Below are positions 17,883 to 26,830 of a stretch of 64,000 nucleotides of DNA, one piece after another (position 1 is the stretch's first letter; the number at the start of each line of letters is the position of its first letter). The DNA is from Marinobacterium_D sp050908845 (lineage in GTDB: Bacteria; Pseudomonadota; Gammaproteobacteria; Pseudomonadales; Balneatricaceae): assembly GCF_050908845.1 (NCBI RefSeq), contig NZ_CP194171.1, positions 4,340,001-4,404,000 on the forward strand. The letters run 5' to 3'. A program made the translations under genes and the position numbers. The notes beneath the pieces are model-generated. The model was not told where the DNA came from, searched no databases, and worked only from the letters and a program-made list of their open reading frames with translations.

Positions 17883-17896
17883 TTGACCTGAGTCAA
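17883..17896. promoter_or_regulatory. Candidate FNR/ANR box
   Basis: The palindrome TTGAC-CTGA-GTCAA fits the FNR/ANR pattern TTGAY-N4-RTCAA. Its centre is about 69 bases upstream of the ATG of the small exported protein, so a class II promoter would start about 28 bases before that ATG. The downstream minus-strand genes (CBS, nifJ, DHOD-like) are plausible anaerobic targets. It is also upstream of the plus-strand esterase gene. Confidence 0.55.
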
Positions 17897-18070
17897 ATAG
17901 TGTTTCGCTATCCAGCCAATAAATTCAAGACACCGTTTAGTCTAAACCGCCAGTCCATACGCAGTTTGATTAACCTTATGTTTAACTACGGATATTCTGT
18001 TTCGAAGCTGGCAGCCATACCCTCCTGCCAGCCGCTTTCCACTTAACCTGCCTCTGGAGAAATTTGCCGC

Positions 18071-18709
18071 ATGACCCTGCCCGAGATGATCGAAATCCCT
18101 GCCCGGGGTGAAGCCCGTTATCTGTTTATCCTGGCTCACGGCGTGGGCGCCAATAAAGAAAACCTGGCGCCGTTGGGGCAGGCCCTGAATGCAGCCTTTC
18201 CAAGCGCCATCTGTTGTGTGGTCGATGGTTTTGAACCTTTTGACGGCGGCTTCGGGGGCCGGCAATGGTTCTCTCTGAGCAATATGACCAATGACGAACG
18301 TCCGGCACGGGTCGCCAGGGTGCTGCCCGACTTTATCGCCATGGTGGAGGCACTGCAGCAGCGCTACGGCATCGACTCCGCAAACACCGTGCTGGTCGGC
18401 TTCTCCCAGGGCACCATCATGTCACTGGAAGCGATCAAGGTGCGCGATGGACTGGCCGGCCAGATACTCGGCTTCTCGGGCCGCTACGCCAGCCTGCCGG
18501 ACAGCGCGCCGCAGCACACGGTGATCCACCTGCTGCATGGTGAGGCGGACGAGGTGATCCCTGTGGAGTTAGCCCGACAGGCCTGCGAACGGCTGGAATC
18601 TCTGGGTGCCCGGGTTTCCCTGGATACGGAGAAGAATGTGGGCCATGAGATCAGCCCGCTGCTGCTGGAAACCGCAGTCCAGCGACTGGGCGAAACACTC
18701 GAGGCCTAA
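18071..18709 (+). CDS. Phospholipase/carboxylesterase-family hydrolase, YpfH-like
   Basis: A 212-residue cytoplasmic alpha/beta-hydrolase of the small carboxylesterase (Abhydrolase_2) family. The catalytic triad can be read: nucleophile Ser112 in GFSQG, Asp in HGEADEVIP, and His in VGHEI near the C-terminus. The oxyanion segment is LAHGVGANKENL near residue 21. It probably hydrolyses short acyl esters; E. coli YpfH is the closest relative by pattern. It is a single gene on the plus strand with a promoter region of ~250 bases shared with the divergent small exported protein. Confidence 0.85.
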   Translation: MTLPEMIEIPARGEARYLFILAHGVGANKENLAPLGQALNAAFPSAICCVVDGFEPFDGGFGGRQWFSLSNMTNDERPARVARVLPDFIAMVEALQQRYGIDSANTVLVGFSQGTIMSLEAIKVRDGLAGQILGFSGRYASLPDSAPQHTVIHLLHGEADEVIPVELARQACERLESLGARVSLDTEKNVGHEISPLLLETAVQRLGETLEA

Positions 18710-18763
18710 TGCCGAGGCTAACCCGGGCCAGGCTTGACGCTCAGCGGCCCGGGTCAAAGGGGC

Positions 18764-19345
18764 TTACTGCCGGTACTGGTTGAATATCTGATCCAGCTGA
18801 CCCACATAGGGCGTGACCGCCTCCCGGTCAGCGGCCGGTACCTGCGCCAGCGCTCTGGCGATCACCAGCGCCTGTTTGAACTGTTCCCGCTGCTTTGGCG
18901 GCAGCGCCTGCATCAGCAGCTCCTGCTCAGGCCCGCTCTGGGCAGCCAGCGCCAGCATCTGCGGACTTTCCGCCGCGACCTTGGCAGCGCCATAGGCCAG
19001 AACCACCTGATCACCGGTCCGCGCCCAGGATTCTGCGCTGGTAAAACCTCTTGGAACCACCCGCTTGCCAAGCTCGGCGTAATAGCCGGGTTCGTCACGT
19101 TTGAGTACCGACACCGCGCGCTGGTGAGGATCAAAACGCTCCCCTGCTCCCGGCATGATCTTGCCTGCCAGAAACGCTTCTTTACCCTCGGCCTTAAGCT
19201 GATCACCCAGTTCGCGGACATCCGTCAGACTGTCGATGTATGCCTCGATACGTACCGGCGCCAGTTCGGCCAGTGTCACGGAAGACAGCATCAGCAGCAG
19301 AAGCGCTGCCAGGACCTGATTCAATAGTTTGCTCGGTGTCTGCAT
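18764..19345 (-). CDS. Exported protein of unknown function
   Basis: 193 residues with a typical Sec signal peptide (QVLAALLLLMLSSVTLAELA, cleavage likely after TLA). The mature part is mostly helical by composition and contains no cysteine, metal motif or known catalytic motif; one stretch reads REQFKQALVIARALAQVPAADREAV. I do not recognise the family. It is a monocistronic minus-strand gene, converging with the esterase and separated from cyoE by a terminator. Confidence 0.6.
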   Translation of the reverse strand: MQTPSKLLNQVLAALLLLMLSSVTLAELAPVRIEAYIDSLTDVRELGDQLKAEGKEAFLAGKIMPGAGERFDPHQRAVSVLKRDEPGYYAELGKRVVPRGFTSAESWARTGDQVVLAYGAAKVAAESPQMLALAAQSGPEQELLMQALPPKQREQFKQALVIARALAQVPAADREAVTPYVGQLDQIFNQYRQ

Positions 19346-19434
19346 GGTTCAATCCTTGGCTATCGGGCGAACGAGGAGTCTATACGCGGCGTGGAGGTTA
19401 AGACAGCAGCACCTGGATTACATTCCACCAGACG

Positions 19435-19458
19435 CAAAAAACCGACCCGAGGGCCGGT
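19435..19458 (-). terminator. Terminator of the cyo operon
   Basis: On the minus strand an 8-base stem (ACCGGCCC with GGGTCGGT, one G-U pair, 2-base turn) is followed by TTTTTT. It lies about 80 bases after the cyoE stop. Confidence 0.75.
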
Positions 19459-19538
19459 GAAAAAAGGGTTTCGGAAAAGCCGAAAGCCGGTCTAAGAGCC
19501 TGACATGAACTTGCCTGCCATGGCCCTTCCAAACCCCG

Positions 19539-20426
19539 TCACAGCATGGCGAGGGACGTAACCGGCTGGTGCACGTCCACGGCCATGGCAATACTTAACG
19601 CGGTGATGGTGACGATGGAGAACGCAAACACCTGCCGTGCCCAGCGAGTCTCGTCGATGCCGACGCGATAGCCCCGCAGCGCCAGCACCAGCCACCAGAT
19701 ACTGGTCACCGCCGCTACCGCCAGGTAGGCCATACCGACGTGACCGCCGATCACCAGCGCCAGCGCCGCCGGCAGGAAAGCCAGGATATACAGCGCGATA
19801 TGGCGTTTGGTCTTCATCACACCGCTGACCACCGGCAGTACCGGAATCCCGGCCGCTTCGTAGTCACGGTAGCGATAGATGGCGATCGCATAGGAGTGCG
19901 GCATCTGCCAGAGGCAGAACATCAGCAGCAGAATCCCTGCCTGGGCATCGAACTGACCGCTGACGGCGCAGTAACCCACCACCGGCGGTACCGCGCCGGA
20001 CAGACTGCCGACCAGAGTTCCGTAGACCGACTTGCGCTTCATCCACAGGCTGTAAGCGCCGACGTAGATGACATAGCCAAAGGCGGCAAAGAAAACGGTG
20101 ACGGCATTGGTCTGCCAGGCCAGCAGCGAGAAGCCCGCCACACCAAGCACAAAACCATGCGCCAGCGCCGCCGTCACCGAGATTTCCCCGGTGACGGTGA
20201 CACGGTTGCGGGTGCGCTTCATGCGGCGATCGATATCCCTGTCGATGCAGTTGTTCACCGCACAGCCGGAGGCAACCACCAGCGATATCCCGAGTACGGT
20301 TATCGCCAGCAGCAGCCAGTCGACCTGGCCCTGGGACGCCAGCAGGAAGCCCCCGCCGGTCGCCACCAGGTTGCCGAAGATAATCCCCGGCTTGGCCACG
20401 AGTAGGTAACGTTTAAGCTTCAGCAT
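19539..20426 (-). CDS. cyoE: Protoheme IX farnesyltransferase
   Basis: A 295-residue UbiA-family prenyltransferase that converts heme B to heme O, the cofactor of the bo3 oxidase coded upstream. The prenyl-diphosphate and magnesium site is visible as NNCIDRDIDRRMKRT near residue 58. Nine or so TM segments follow, with a second Asp-containing loop (RYRDYEAAGIPVLPV) near residue 185. It is the last gene of cyoABCDE, 7 bases after cyoD, in the standard order, and a terminator follows. Confidence 0.96.
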   Translation of the reverse strand: MLKLKRYLLVAKPGIIFGNLVATGGGFLLASQGQVDWLLLAITVLGISLVVASGCAVNNCIDRDIDRRMKRTRNRVTVTGEISVTAALAHGFVLGVAGFSLLAWQTNAVTVFFAAFGYVIYVGAYSLWMKRKSVYGTLVGSLSGAVPPVVGYCAVSGQFDAQAGILLLMFCLWQMPHSYAIAIYRYRDYEAAGIPVLPVVSGVMKTKRHIALYILAFLPAALALVIGGHVGMAYLAVAAVTSIWWLVLALRGYRVGIDETRWARQVFAFSIVTITALSIAMAVDVHQPVTSLAML

Positions 20427-20433
20427 ACGACGC

Positions 20434-20772
20434 TCACATCATCATCGCGTTGGATTCGTAGATGATCCACAGCGACAGACCAACCACCAGCACGATAATC
20501 AGCGCACTGAACAGGAAAGCCAGGGTGTTCGGCTTGCCTTCGTGCGTGAAGTCCAGGTGCAGGAAGTACTTCAGGTGAACGATGATCTGTACCACCGCCA
20601 GGATGCTGATAGTCCAGAATTTCACGCTGGTCGTGAAGTCGCTTTCCATTACCATCCAGAACGGGATCGCCGTCAGGATGATCGACAGTACGAAACCTGT
20701 CAGGTAGCCCTTCACCGTACCGTGATACGTGCTGTGAGAGCCGCTGTGAGAGTCATGAGAGGAATGTGCCAT
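20434..20772 (-). CDS. cyoD: Cytochrome bo3 ubiquinol oxidase subunit IV
   Basis: 112 residues with a His/Ser-rich N-terminus and three TM helices (GYLTGFVLSIILTAIPFWMV; FWTISILAVVQIIVHLKYFLHL; LAFLFSALIIVLVVGLSLWII), the normal layout of subunit IV. The HLKYFLHLD segment is the conserved family core. Its start overlaps the cyoC stop. Its role is in assembly and stability of the oxidase. Confidence 0.95.
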   Translation of the reverse strand: MAHSSHDSHSGSHSTYHGTVKGYLTGFVLSIILTAIPFWMVMESDFTTSVKFWTISILAVVQIIVHLKYFLHLDFTHEGKPNTLAFLFSALIIVLVVGLSLWIIYESNAMMM

Positions 20773-21389
20773 TACAGAACCCCCATCAGGTAAACGCTGG
20801 TGAACACGCAGATCCAGACCACATCCAGGAAGTGCCAGAACATGCTCAGGCAGCCCAGGCGGGTCAGGGTTTTACCACCCAGACCGCGCTTGGAGACTTC
20901 GATCATCATCACGATCATCCACAGCAGACCTGCAGTGACGTGCAGACCGTGCATGCCGACCAGCGAGAAGAACGCGGTCAGGAATGCGCTGCGCTGCGGG
21001 CCTGCGCCCTCAGCGATCAGGTGATGAAACTCGTTGACCTCCATACCGATGAACACCGCACCGCAGACAAAGGTCACCGCCAGCCAGAACAGGGCGCCGC
21101 CCTTACGACCGGCGTGGGCCGAGATCATCGCGAAGCCGTAAGTGATACTGGAGACCAGCAGCGCGGCGGTTTCGATCGCCACGTAGTCCAGCTCAAACAG
21201 ATCCTTCGGTCCCGGACCACCATCGGTGGCGAAGTAGAGCACACCCCAGGTAGCGAAGACAGACGCGAACAGCAGGCAGTCCGTCATCAAGTAGAGCCAG
21301 AAACCGAACAGAGTATTCTCGCCCGGATCGTGGTGCTCATCTTCGGGCACCGGATAGGTGTTTGCGGGATAAGTTACTTGTGTCGTCAT
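20772..21389 (-). CDS. cyoC: Cytochrome bo3 ubiquinol oxidase subunit III
   Basis: 205 residues with five TM helices, matching heme-copper oxidase subunit III of the quinol type. FGFWLYLMTDCLLFASVFATW opens the first helix, and the WHFLDVVWICVF segment of the last helix is typical. It follows cyoB with a 3-base gap and overlaps cyoD. It is an integral inner-membrane subunit with no redox centre. Confidence 0.95.
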   Translation of the reverse strand: MTTQVTYPANTYPVPEDEHHDPGENTLFGFWLYLMTDCLLFASVFATWGVLYFATDGGPGPKDLFELDYVAIETAALLVSSITYGFAMISAHAGRKGGALFWLAVTFVCGAVFIGMEVNEFHHLIAEGAGPQRSAFLTAFFSLVGMHGLHVTAGLLWMIVMMIEVSKRGLGGKTLTRLGCLSMFWHFLDVVWICVFTSVYLMGVL

Positions 21390-21392
21390 GAT

Positions 21393-23366
21393 TTATACCT
21401 GCTCCGCCAACTTGGCGCCGGCCTTGCCTTCGATCCGCTCAATCTCGTCCGGCTGGACGTAATAGTCGGTATCGTTGTCGTAGGCGCGTACCAGCAGCGT
21501 AACGATGGTTGCCACGAAGCTTGCACCTGCCAACCACCAGATATGCCAGATCAATGCAAAGCCCATCAGGGTCAGGAATCCGGCCATCAGGATGCCTGCA
21601 GAGGTGTTGCGCGGCATGTGGATCGGCGCGAACTTCTCGGGACGCCAGCCGGCATAACCCTTCTCTTTAGCCGTGGTGTGGGCATCGATACCCTCAACGT
21701 GCGGCGTAGAGGCGAAGTTGTAGAACGGCGGCGGTGAGGTGGTGGACCACTCCAGGGTGTGACCATTCCAGGGGTCGCCACCGGCCTTGTTCTGCTCGCG
21801 ATCGCGGATGCTGACGCAGAGCTGTACCAGCTGGCAGACAACACCGACCAGGATCAGAGCCGCACCAAAGGCCGCCAGGTAGAGCCAGGGCTCCCACAGC
21901 GGGTTGTCGGTGTGGTTCAGACGACGGGTCATACCCATGAAGCCCAGTACGTACAGCGGCATGAACGCGACGTAGAAACCGATCTGCCAGAACCAGAAGG
22001 CCGCCTTGCCGAGACGTTCGTTGAGGTGGAAACCGGTCGCTTTCGGGAACCAGAACGCGAAACCGGCCAGGTAACCGAACACCGCACCACCGATGATGGT
22101 GTTGTGGAAGTGCGCGATCAGGAACAGGCTGTTGTGCAGCACGAAGTCCGCACCCGGTACCGCCAGCAGTACGCCGGTCATACCACCGATGGTGAAGGTC
22201 ACCATGAAGCCGAGGGTCCAGAGCACCGGTACCGCGAAACGCAGGCGGCCGCGATACATGGTGAACAGCCAGTTGAACAGTTTCACACCGGTGGGCACGG
22301 AGATGATCATGGTCGCCACGCCGAAGAAGGCGTTGACGTTGGCGCTGGAGCCCATGGTGAAGAAGTGGTGCAGCCAGACGATGAAGCCCAGGATAGAGAT
22401 CGCACCGCTCGCCCAGACCATGGACTTGTAGCCGAACAGACGCTTGCCGGTGAAGGTGGAGATCACCTCGGAGAAGATACCGAACGCCGGCAGAATCAGG
22501 ATGTATACCTCGGGGTGACCCCAGGCCCAGAACAGGTTGATATACATCATCGGGTTACCACCACCTTCGTTAGTGAAGAAGTGGAAATCCAGGTAACGGT
22601 CCAGAGTCAGCATCGCCAGTACGGCGGTCAGGATCGGGAAGGATGCAACGATCAGGATGTTCGCCCAGGTGCAGGCCCAGGTGAAGATCGGCATATCCAT
22701 CAGCTTCATGCCCGGTGCGCGCATCTTGAACACGGTCACCAGGAAGTTGACGCCGGTTAACAGCGTCCCGAGCCCCGATATCTGTAGTGCCCAGATGTAG
22801 TAATCGACACCGACGCCGGGACTGTAGGAGAGCTCCGACAGCGGCGGGTAAGCCACCCAGCCGGTCTTGGCGAACTCACCCACACCCAGGGAGATGTTGA
22901 TCAGTACAGCACCGCCAACCGCGAGCCAGAAGCTCAGGTTGTTGAGGAACGGGAAGGCCACGTCGCGCGCACCGATCTGCAGCGGCAGCACGATGTTCAT
23001 CAGACCGATCATCATCGGCATCGCCATGAAGATGATCATGATCACACCGTGAGCGGTGAAGATCTGGTCGTAATGTTCCGGCGGCAGATAGCCTTCCGAA
23101 CCGCCGGTGGCGACAGCCAGCTGGGTACGCATCATCACCGCATCGGCAAAGCCGCGAATCAGCATCACCAGCGCCAGGATGATGTACATGACACCCAGGC
23201 GTTTGTGGTCGACGGAAGTCAGCCATTCGCGCCAGAGGTAACCCCATTTACCCATTTTGGTAACGGACGCCGCCACAAACAGGCCAACGAGGCCTACTAC
23301 CGCGAGCGTGATAACGATAATCGGCTCGTGGTAGGGAATGGCGTCCAGAGAGAGTTTTCCGAACAT
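21393..23366 (-). CDS. cyoB: Cytochrome bo3 ubiquinol oxidase subunit I
   Basis: 657 residues, the catalytic subunit carrying low-spin heme b, heme o3 and CuB. The ligand-bearing segments are present: FTAHGVIMIIFMAMP near residue 105, WAWGHPEVYILILP with the CuB His-Tyr pair near residue 285, WLHHFFTMGSSANVN near residue 333, and FLIAHFHNTIIGG near residue 422. About fifteen TM helices are expected. It reduces oxygen with ubiquinol and pumps protons. It lies between cyoA (6-base gap) and cyoC. Confidence 0.97.
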   Translation of the reverse strand: MFGKLSLDAIPYHEPIIVITLAVVGLVGLFVAASVTKMGKWGYLWREWLTSVDHKRLGVMYIILALVMLIRGFADAVMMRTQLAVATGGSEGYLPPEHYDQIFTAHGVIMIIFMAMPMMIGLMNIVLPLQIGARDVAFPFLNNLSFWLAVGGAVLINISLGVGEFAKTGWVAYPPLSELSYSPGVGVDYYIWALQISGLGTLLTGVNFLVTVFKMRAPGMKLMDMPIFTWACTWANILIVASFPILTAVLAMLTLDRYLDFHFFTNEGGGNPMMYINLFWAWGHPEVYILILPAFGIFSEVISTFTGKRLFGYKSMVWASGAISILGFIVWLHHFFTMGSSANVNAFFGVATMIISVPTGVKLFNWLFTMYRGRLRFAVPVLWTLGFMVTFTIGGMTGVLLAVPGADFVLHNSLFLIAHFHNTIIGGAVFGYLAGFAFWFPKATGFHLNERLGKAAFWFWQIGFYVAFMPLYVLGFMGMTRRLNHTDNPLWEPWLYLAAFGAALILVGVVCQLVQLCVSIRDREQNKAGGDPWNGHTLEWSTTSPPPFYNFASTPHVEGIDAHTTAKEKGYAGWRPEKFAPIHMPRNTSAGILMAGFLTLMGFALIWHIWWLAGASFVATIVTLLVRAYDNDTDYYVQPDEIERIEGKAGAKLAEQV

Positions 23367-23372
23367 ACTTGC

Positions 23373-24335
23373 TTACTCCTGCGCCAGGTGCTGAACGGCA
23401 CCCTGGGCGCTTTCGTGGCCACTCATGGCCTCTTCTTCATGCATTTCCATGCCGTGCATGCCCTCTTCACCCTCGGAAGGCATCGTCATGTACTGCTGCA
23501 GAATGCTGGTAAAGAGGCCCGGCTCCACATCGGAGAAGGTCTCTACCGGATGGTTGATGGAACGCTCGGCCAGCAGCTCGTAACGCGCCTGATTCAGCGG
23601 CTCGCTGCCACTGCGTACCTGGGCAACCCAGGCATCAAAATCGGCTTCGCTGTCCAGCGCTTCCGTCTTGAAGTTCATGCCGGTAAAGCCGCCGCCGCTG
23701 TAGTTGGCGGAGAACCCGTCGTAGGTTCCGGGCTCATCGGCAATCAGGTGCAGCTTGGTTTCCATACCCGCCATGGAGTAGATCTGGCTGCCCAGCTGGG
23801 GGATGAAGAAGGAGTTCATCACCGAGTCAGAGGTGATCTTGAAGCGCACCTGTTGGTGGGCCGGGATCACCAGCTTGTTGACCGTGGCAATCTGCTGCTC
23901 CGGGTAGATGAAAAGCCATTTCCAGTCCAACGACACGACTTCCACTGTCAACGGATCTTCTTCACCGGCCACGCCCTTGAGCGGCTGATAGGGATCGAGC
24001 TCATGGGTCGTACGCCAGGTGATGGTGCCAAGCGCGATAATGATCAGGCAGGGGACCAACCAGACAACAAGTTCGATTTTGGTGGAGTGCGCCCATTTGG
24101 GCATGTAGGTAGCTTTGGTGTTGCTGGCACGGTATTTCCAGGCAAACACCAGGGTCAGGACAATCACGGGGATTACGACGATCAGCATCAGCAGGGTTGC
24201 CGTGATAATCAGCGATTTCACATCCGCCGCCACCTGCCCTTTGGGATCAAGGACGCCATCCTTGCAGCCGACCATAATGGCCGTCAGCAACAGCAATACC
24301 CCGCCCCGGACAAGAGAAAAAGCTCTGTCTGTCAT
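23373..24335 (-). CDS. cyoA: Cytochrome bo3 ubiquinol oxidase subunit II
   Basis: 320 residues. The N-terminus is a lipoprotein signal with lipobox IMVGC (Cys24), followed by two TM helices and a periplasmic cupredoxin domain (VSLDWKWLFIYPEQQIATVN; MNSFFIPQLGSQIYSMAGM). The CuA ligands of cytochrome c oxidases are absent, as expected for quinol oxidases. The C-terminal tail is rich in Met, His and Glu (EGMHGMEMHEEEAMSGHE), which could bind metal. It is the first gene of the operon, with a ~290-base upstream leader to a perfect FNR/ANR box. Confidence 0.96.
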   Translation of the reverse strand: MTDRAFSLVRGGVLLLLTAIMVGCKDGVLDPKGQVAADVKSLIITATLLMLIVVIPVIVLTLVFAWKYRASNTKATYMPKWAHSTKIELVVWLVPCLIIIALGTITWRTTHELDPYQPLKGVAGEEDPLTVEVVSLDWKWLFIYPEQQIATVNKLVIPAHQQVRFKITSDSVMNSFFIPQLGSQIYSMAGMETKLHLIADEPGTYDGFSANYSGGGFTGMNFKTEALDSEADFDAWVAQVRSGSEPLNQARYELLAERSINHPVETFSDVEPGLFTSILQQYMTMPSEGEEGMHGMEMHEEEAMSGHESAQGAVQHLAQE

Positions 24336-25032
24336 CTTATTACAACCTTCGGTAAGAAAGTGCCTAAGTGGGTCGCGGGACGCTCAACGCGGCCCTGGGA
24401 AACCGAGTGGAACCAAGGCATTGCTGGAGACGCGTTGAACGGCTCGCGAAGGTCATGGAACGACCATGCCGAGATACAAATCAGTGCCGCTGGTTTCCCG
24501 AGACCCCTGGGTTAAAAACCTGCTCGAAGCCGTTCCGCGGAAGGGGAGATGAGATTCCCGCGGGGACGGCCTCACAGAGACCTACTGGCTGACTGGGAAA
24601 CACAACGCTGGGTACATTGATCTGTATCAACGGCGCGCAGAAAATAACGCCATACACGAAGTAACTTCAAAGAAACGGACCATTGCAGAAAACAGCACAA
24701 TAAGACTTTTGTCTTACAATTAACTTTTACAAACAAAAGGTTAGTAACAGTCTGAATAGAAATTAGGCAGCAGAGAAACAGTCCGTCCTTTTTTTAGAAC
24801 AGCACTAAAAAACATACACTTATAAGAAAAAGAGATAACAGACCAGGTACCGCAGCTGCCTGGCAGGCCGAAAAGTTCTGTTTCAGACGGCGGCATTGAA
24901 GCCGGTAGAGGAAACCGGTAGAGAGTGCAGCGTTTGGCAGATATCGGCCTAACCGAGCCCTTTTCATCTTGCCGGTATACATGCCAGAGCGCCGCTTAAA
25001 CGTTCAGCGCCGTATAGAGTGTGGTTTCGAAA
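24336..25032. other. Long intergenic region upstream of the cyo operon
   Basis: About 700 bases without a convincing gene. The cyo-proximal part (24340-24600) is GC-rich and contains a CCGCGG-type imperfect inverted repeat at about 24531-24562. The distal part (24640-24850) is AT-rich and contains TAAGAC-TTTT-GTCTTA at 24701-24716. A perfect FNR/ANR box is at 24617-24630. A 62-codon minus-strand frame at 24794-24982 has no ribosome site or recognisable product. The cyo promoter must be in this region. Confidence 0.6.
24617..24630. promoter_or_regulatory. Perfect FNR/ANR box upstream of cyoA
   Basis: TTGAT-CTGT-ATCAA matches the FNR/ANR consensus TTGAT-N4-ATCAA at every fixed base. It is 282 bases upstream of the cyoA start. 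In gammaproteobacteria FNR or ANR is known to repress the cyo operon when oxygen is low, so the site fits the gene it faces. Confidence 0.7.
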
Positions 25033-25062
25033 CAATAAAAAAGGGAGCCCGGGCCCCCTTTG
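25033..25062 (-). terminator. Terminator of the TRAP/usp operon
   Basis: On the minus strand AAAGGGGGCCC pairs with GGGCTCCCTTT (one mismatch) and runs into TTTTTTATTG. It lies about 25 bases beyond the universal stress protein stop. Confidence 0.85.
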
Positions 25063-25086
25063 GAATCAATCTTTAACATCCCGCAG

Positions 25087-25506
25087 TCAGCGCTGAACCA
25101 GCACCGCGCATTTAGCGTCGGCCGTCACCTTGCGGGTATTGGAACCGAGAAAATAGCGCTCCAGCGGTTTCTTGCAGGCGGCCATGATAATCAGGTCTGC
25201 CTGAATGCGACCCGCGACCCGCAGCACCTGGTCGTGCACCACACCGCGCTGGCTGTAAACCTGTCCACGCAGCGCTTCACTGACACAGGTTTCAAACCGC
25301 TCGATCACCTGATCCAGCACCGCCTGCTCCACCTCTGTCGGCTTATCCGGCGTGGTTGCCGCCATCAGACTGTGGGTGTAGTTCGGATTCACGTACAGCA
25401 CCGATATCCGGCCGCCGGAGGACAGCAGTTTTTCCGCGGCCTCCACCTGTGCGGGGAACAGGTCCGCATGATCCGGGTCCATCGGTATCAGAATATTGGT
25501 ATACAT
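25087..25506 (-). CDS. Universal stress protein (TeaD-like), linked to TRAP transporter
   Basis: 139 residues of the UspA fold: NILIPMDPDHAD at the N-terminus and the ATP-binding ending ADLIIMAACKKPLERYFLGSNTRKV, where G-N-T-x-K-V resembles the G-2x-G-9x-G-S/T nucleotide loop in a shortened form. It is the last gene of the TRAP operon, 4 bases after dctM. In Halomonas the analogous TeaD binds ATP and regulates the ectoine TRAP transporter TeaABC. The same regulatory role is inferred here from gene order. Confidence 0.85.
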   Translation of the reverse strand: MYTNILIPMDPDHADLFPAQVEAAEKLLSSGGRISVLYVNPNYTHSLMAATTPDKPTEVEQAVLDQVIERFETCVSEALRGQVYSQRGVVHDQVLRVAGRIQADLIIMAACKKPLERYFLGSNTRKVTADAKCAVLVQR

Positions 25507-25510
25507 CGCA

Positions 25511-26830
25511 TCACCCCATGATCAGGTTGGGCAGCCAGAGCACGATCTCCGGCACCAGCATACAGAGCACCAGCACCGCCAGTTTGATGGCGATAAATGG
25601 CAGTACCGACTTGTAGATATCGCCCATGGTCACACCCGGCGGCGCGATCCCTTTCAGGTAGAACAGCGCAAAGCCATAGGGCGGTGTCTGTACCGCAATC
25701 TCGATATTCAGGATCATCAGAATGCCGAACCAGATCGGGTCATAGCCCAGGGATACGGCAATCGGCGTAAACAGCGGCGCGCACATCAGCACGATGATGA
25801 ATTCGTCGATGATGAAGCCGAGCAGCAGCATGATTACCTGCATCAGGATAATCACACCGATCGGCGGCAGCCCGAGATCCTGGGTAAAGGAGGCGACCAT
25901 ATCCTGAACCCCCATCAGCAGATGGAAGTTACTGAACAGCGTGGCACCGAAAATAATCCACATCGCCACGCTGATCAGAATCGCGGTCTCCAAACCGGCT
26001 GATTTGAACATGGCAGGTTTGAAGCGTTTGAACAGGATCGCCAGGATAATCGCACCGACCACGCCGATGGCGCCGGACTCCGTGGGTGTGGCGATACCGG
26101 AAATGATGCTGCCAAGTACCGCGAAGATCAGCAGCACCGAGAACAGCCCGTCACGCAGGGTGCGCACCTTCTGACGCGGCGTCATGTTGACCTCGGCACC
26201 GGTACCGAGCGGGGCTCGGGTCGGGTTCAGCTTGCAGCTGATAATCACGTAGAGCGCCAGCGAAATAATCGAGATCAGCGCCGGCACCAGCGCCGCGATG
26301 AACATCCGGCCCACGGAGTTCTGCGTCGAGGAGGCAAACATGATCATCGGTACGCTCGGCGGAATCAGGATACCCAGACCGCCACCGGCCATGATCACGC
26401 CCAGCGCCAGACGCCGGTCGTAGCCACGCTCCAGCATCGGCTTCAGCGCGATACTGCCGGAGGTCATGATGCCGGCACCGATGATGCCGACCATGGCACC
26501 GATCATCGAGCAGACACCGATAACGCTGATCGCCAGCGATCCGCGTACCTTGCCGATCATCAGCTGGCTGGCGTTGAACATCGCATCACCGATGCCGGAA
26601 CGGGTCAGCAGCTGTCCCATATAGATGTAGAGCGGGATCGCCAGCAGGATAAAACTGAAATAGGTGGAATCGATGGTGGACGGGATAATGTTGAAGATCC
26701 CCTCCCCCCAGGTGGCATAACCCACGGCCATGGCGATACCGCCAAGCGCCAGGCCCACCGGCGCCCCAAAGGCAAACGCCAGCAGAATGCAGCCGAGCAG
26801 CAGCGCGGTCAGCAGTTCGATACTCATCAT
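25511..26830 (-). CDS. dctM: TRAP transporter large permease
   Basis: 439 residues, a DctM-type membrane protein of about 12 TM helices in the ion-transporter superfamily. Typical segments are GAPVGLALGGIAMAVGY near the N-terminus, ALGVIMAGGGLGILIPPSVPMIMFA near residue 150 and the ATPTESGAIGVVGAI helix near residue 248. It transports an organic acid with sodium in complex with DctQ and the periplasmic DctP. It overlaps dctQ by 4 bases. Confidence 0.93.
   Translation of the reverse strand: MMSIELLTALLLGCILLAFAFGAPVGLALGGIAMAVGYATWGEGIFNIIPSTIDSTYFSFILLAIPLYIYMGQLLTRSGIGDAMFNASQLMIGKVRGSLAISVIGVCSMIGAMVGIIGAGIMTSGSIALKPMLERGYDRRLALGVIMAGGGLGILIPPSVPMIMFASSTQNSVGRMFIAALVPALISIISLALYVIISCKLNPTRAPLGTGAEVNMTPRQKVRTLRDGLFSVLLIFAVLGSIISGIATPTESGAIGVVGAIILAILFKRFKPAMFKSAGLETAILISVAMWIIFGATLFSNFHLLMGVQDMVASFTQDLGLPPIGVIILMQVIMLLLGFIIDEFIIVLMCAPLFTPIAVSLGYDPIWFGILMILNIEIAVQTPPYGFALFYLKGIAPPGVTMGDIYKSVLPFIAIKLAVLVLCMLVPEIVLWLPNLIMG

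Noticed and set aside
24794..24982. A 62-codon minus-strand frame in the cyo upstream region
   Set aside because: No ribosome site, no recognisable product, and composition like the surrounding non-coding DNA.
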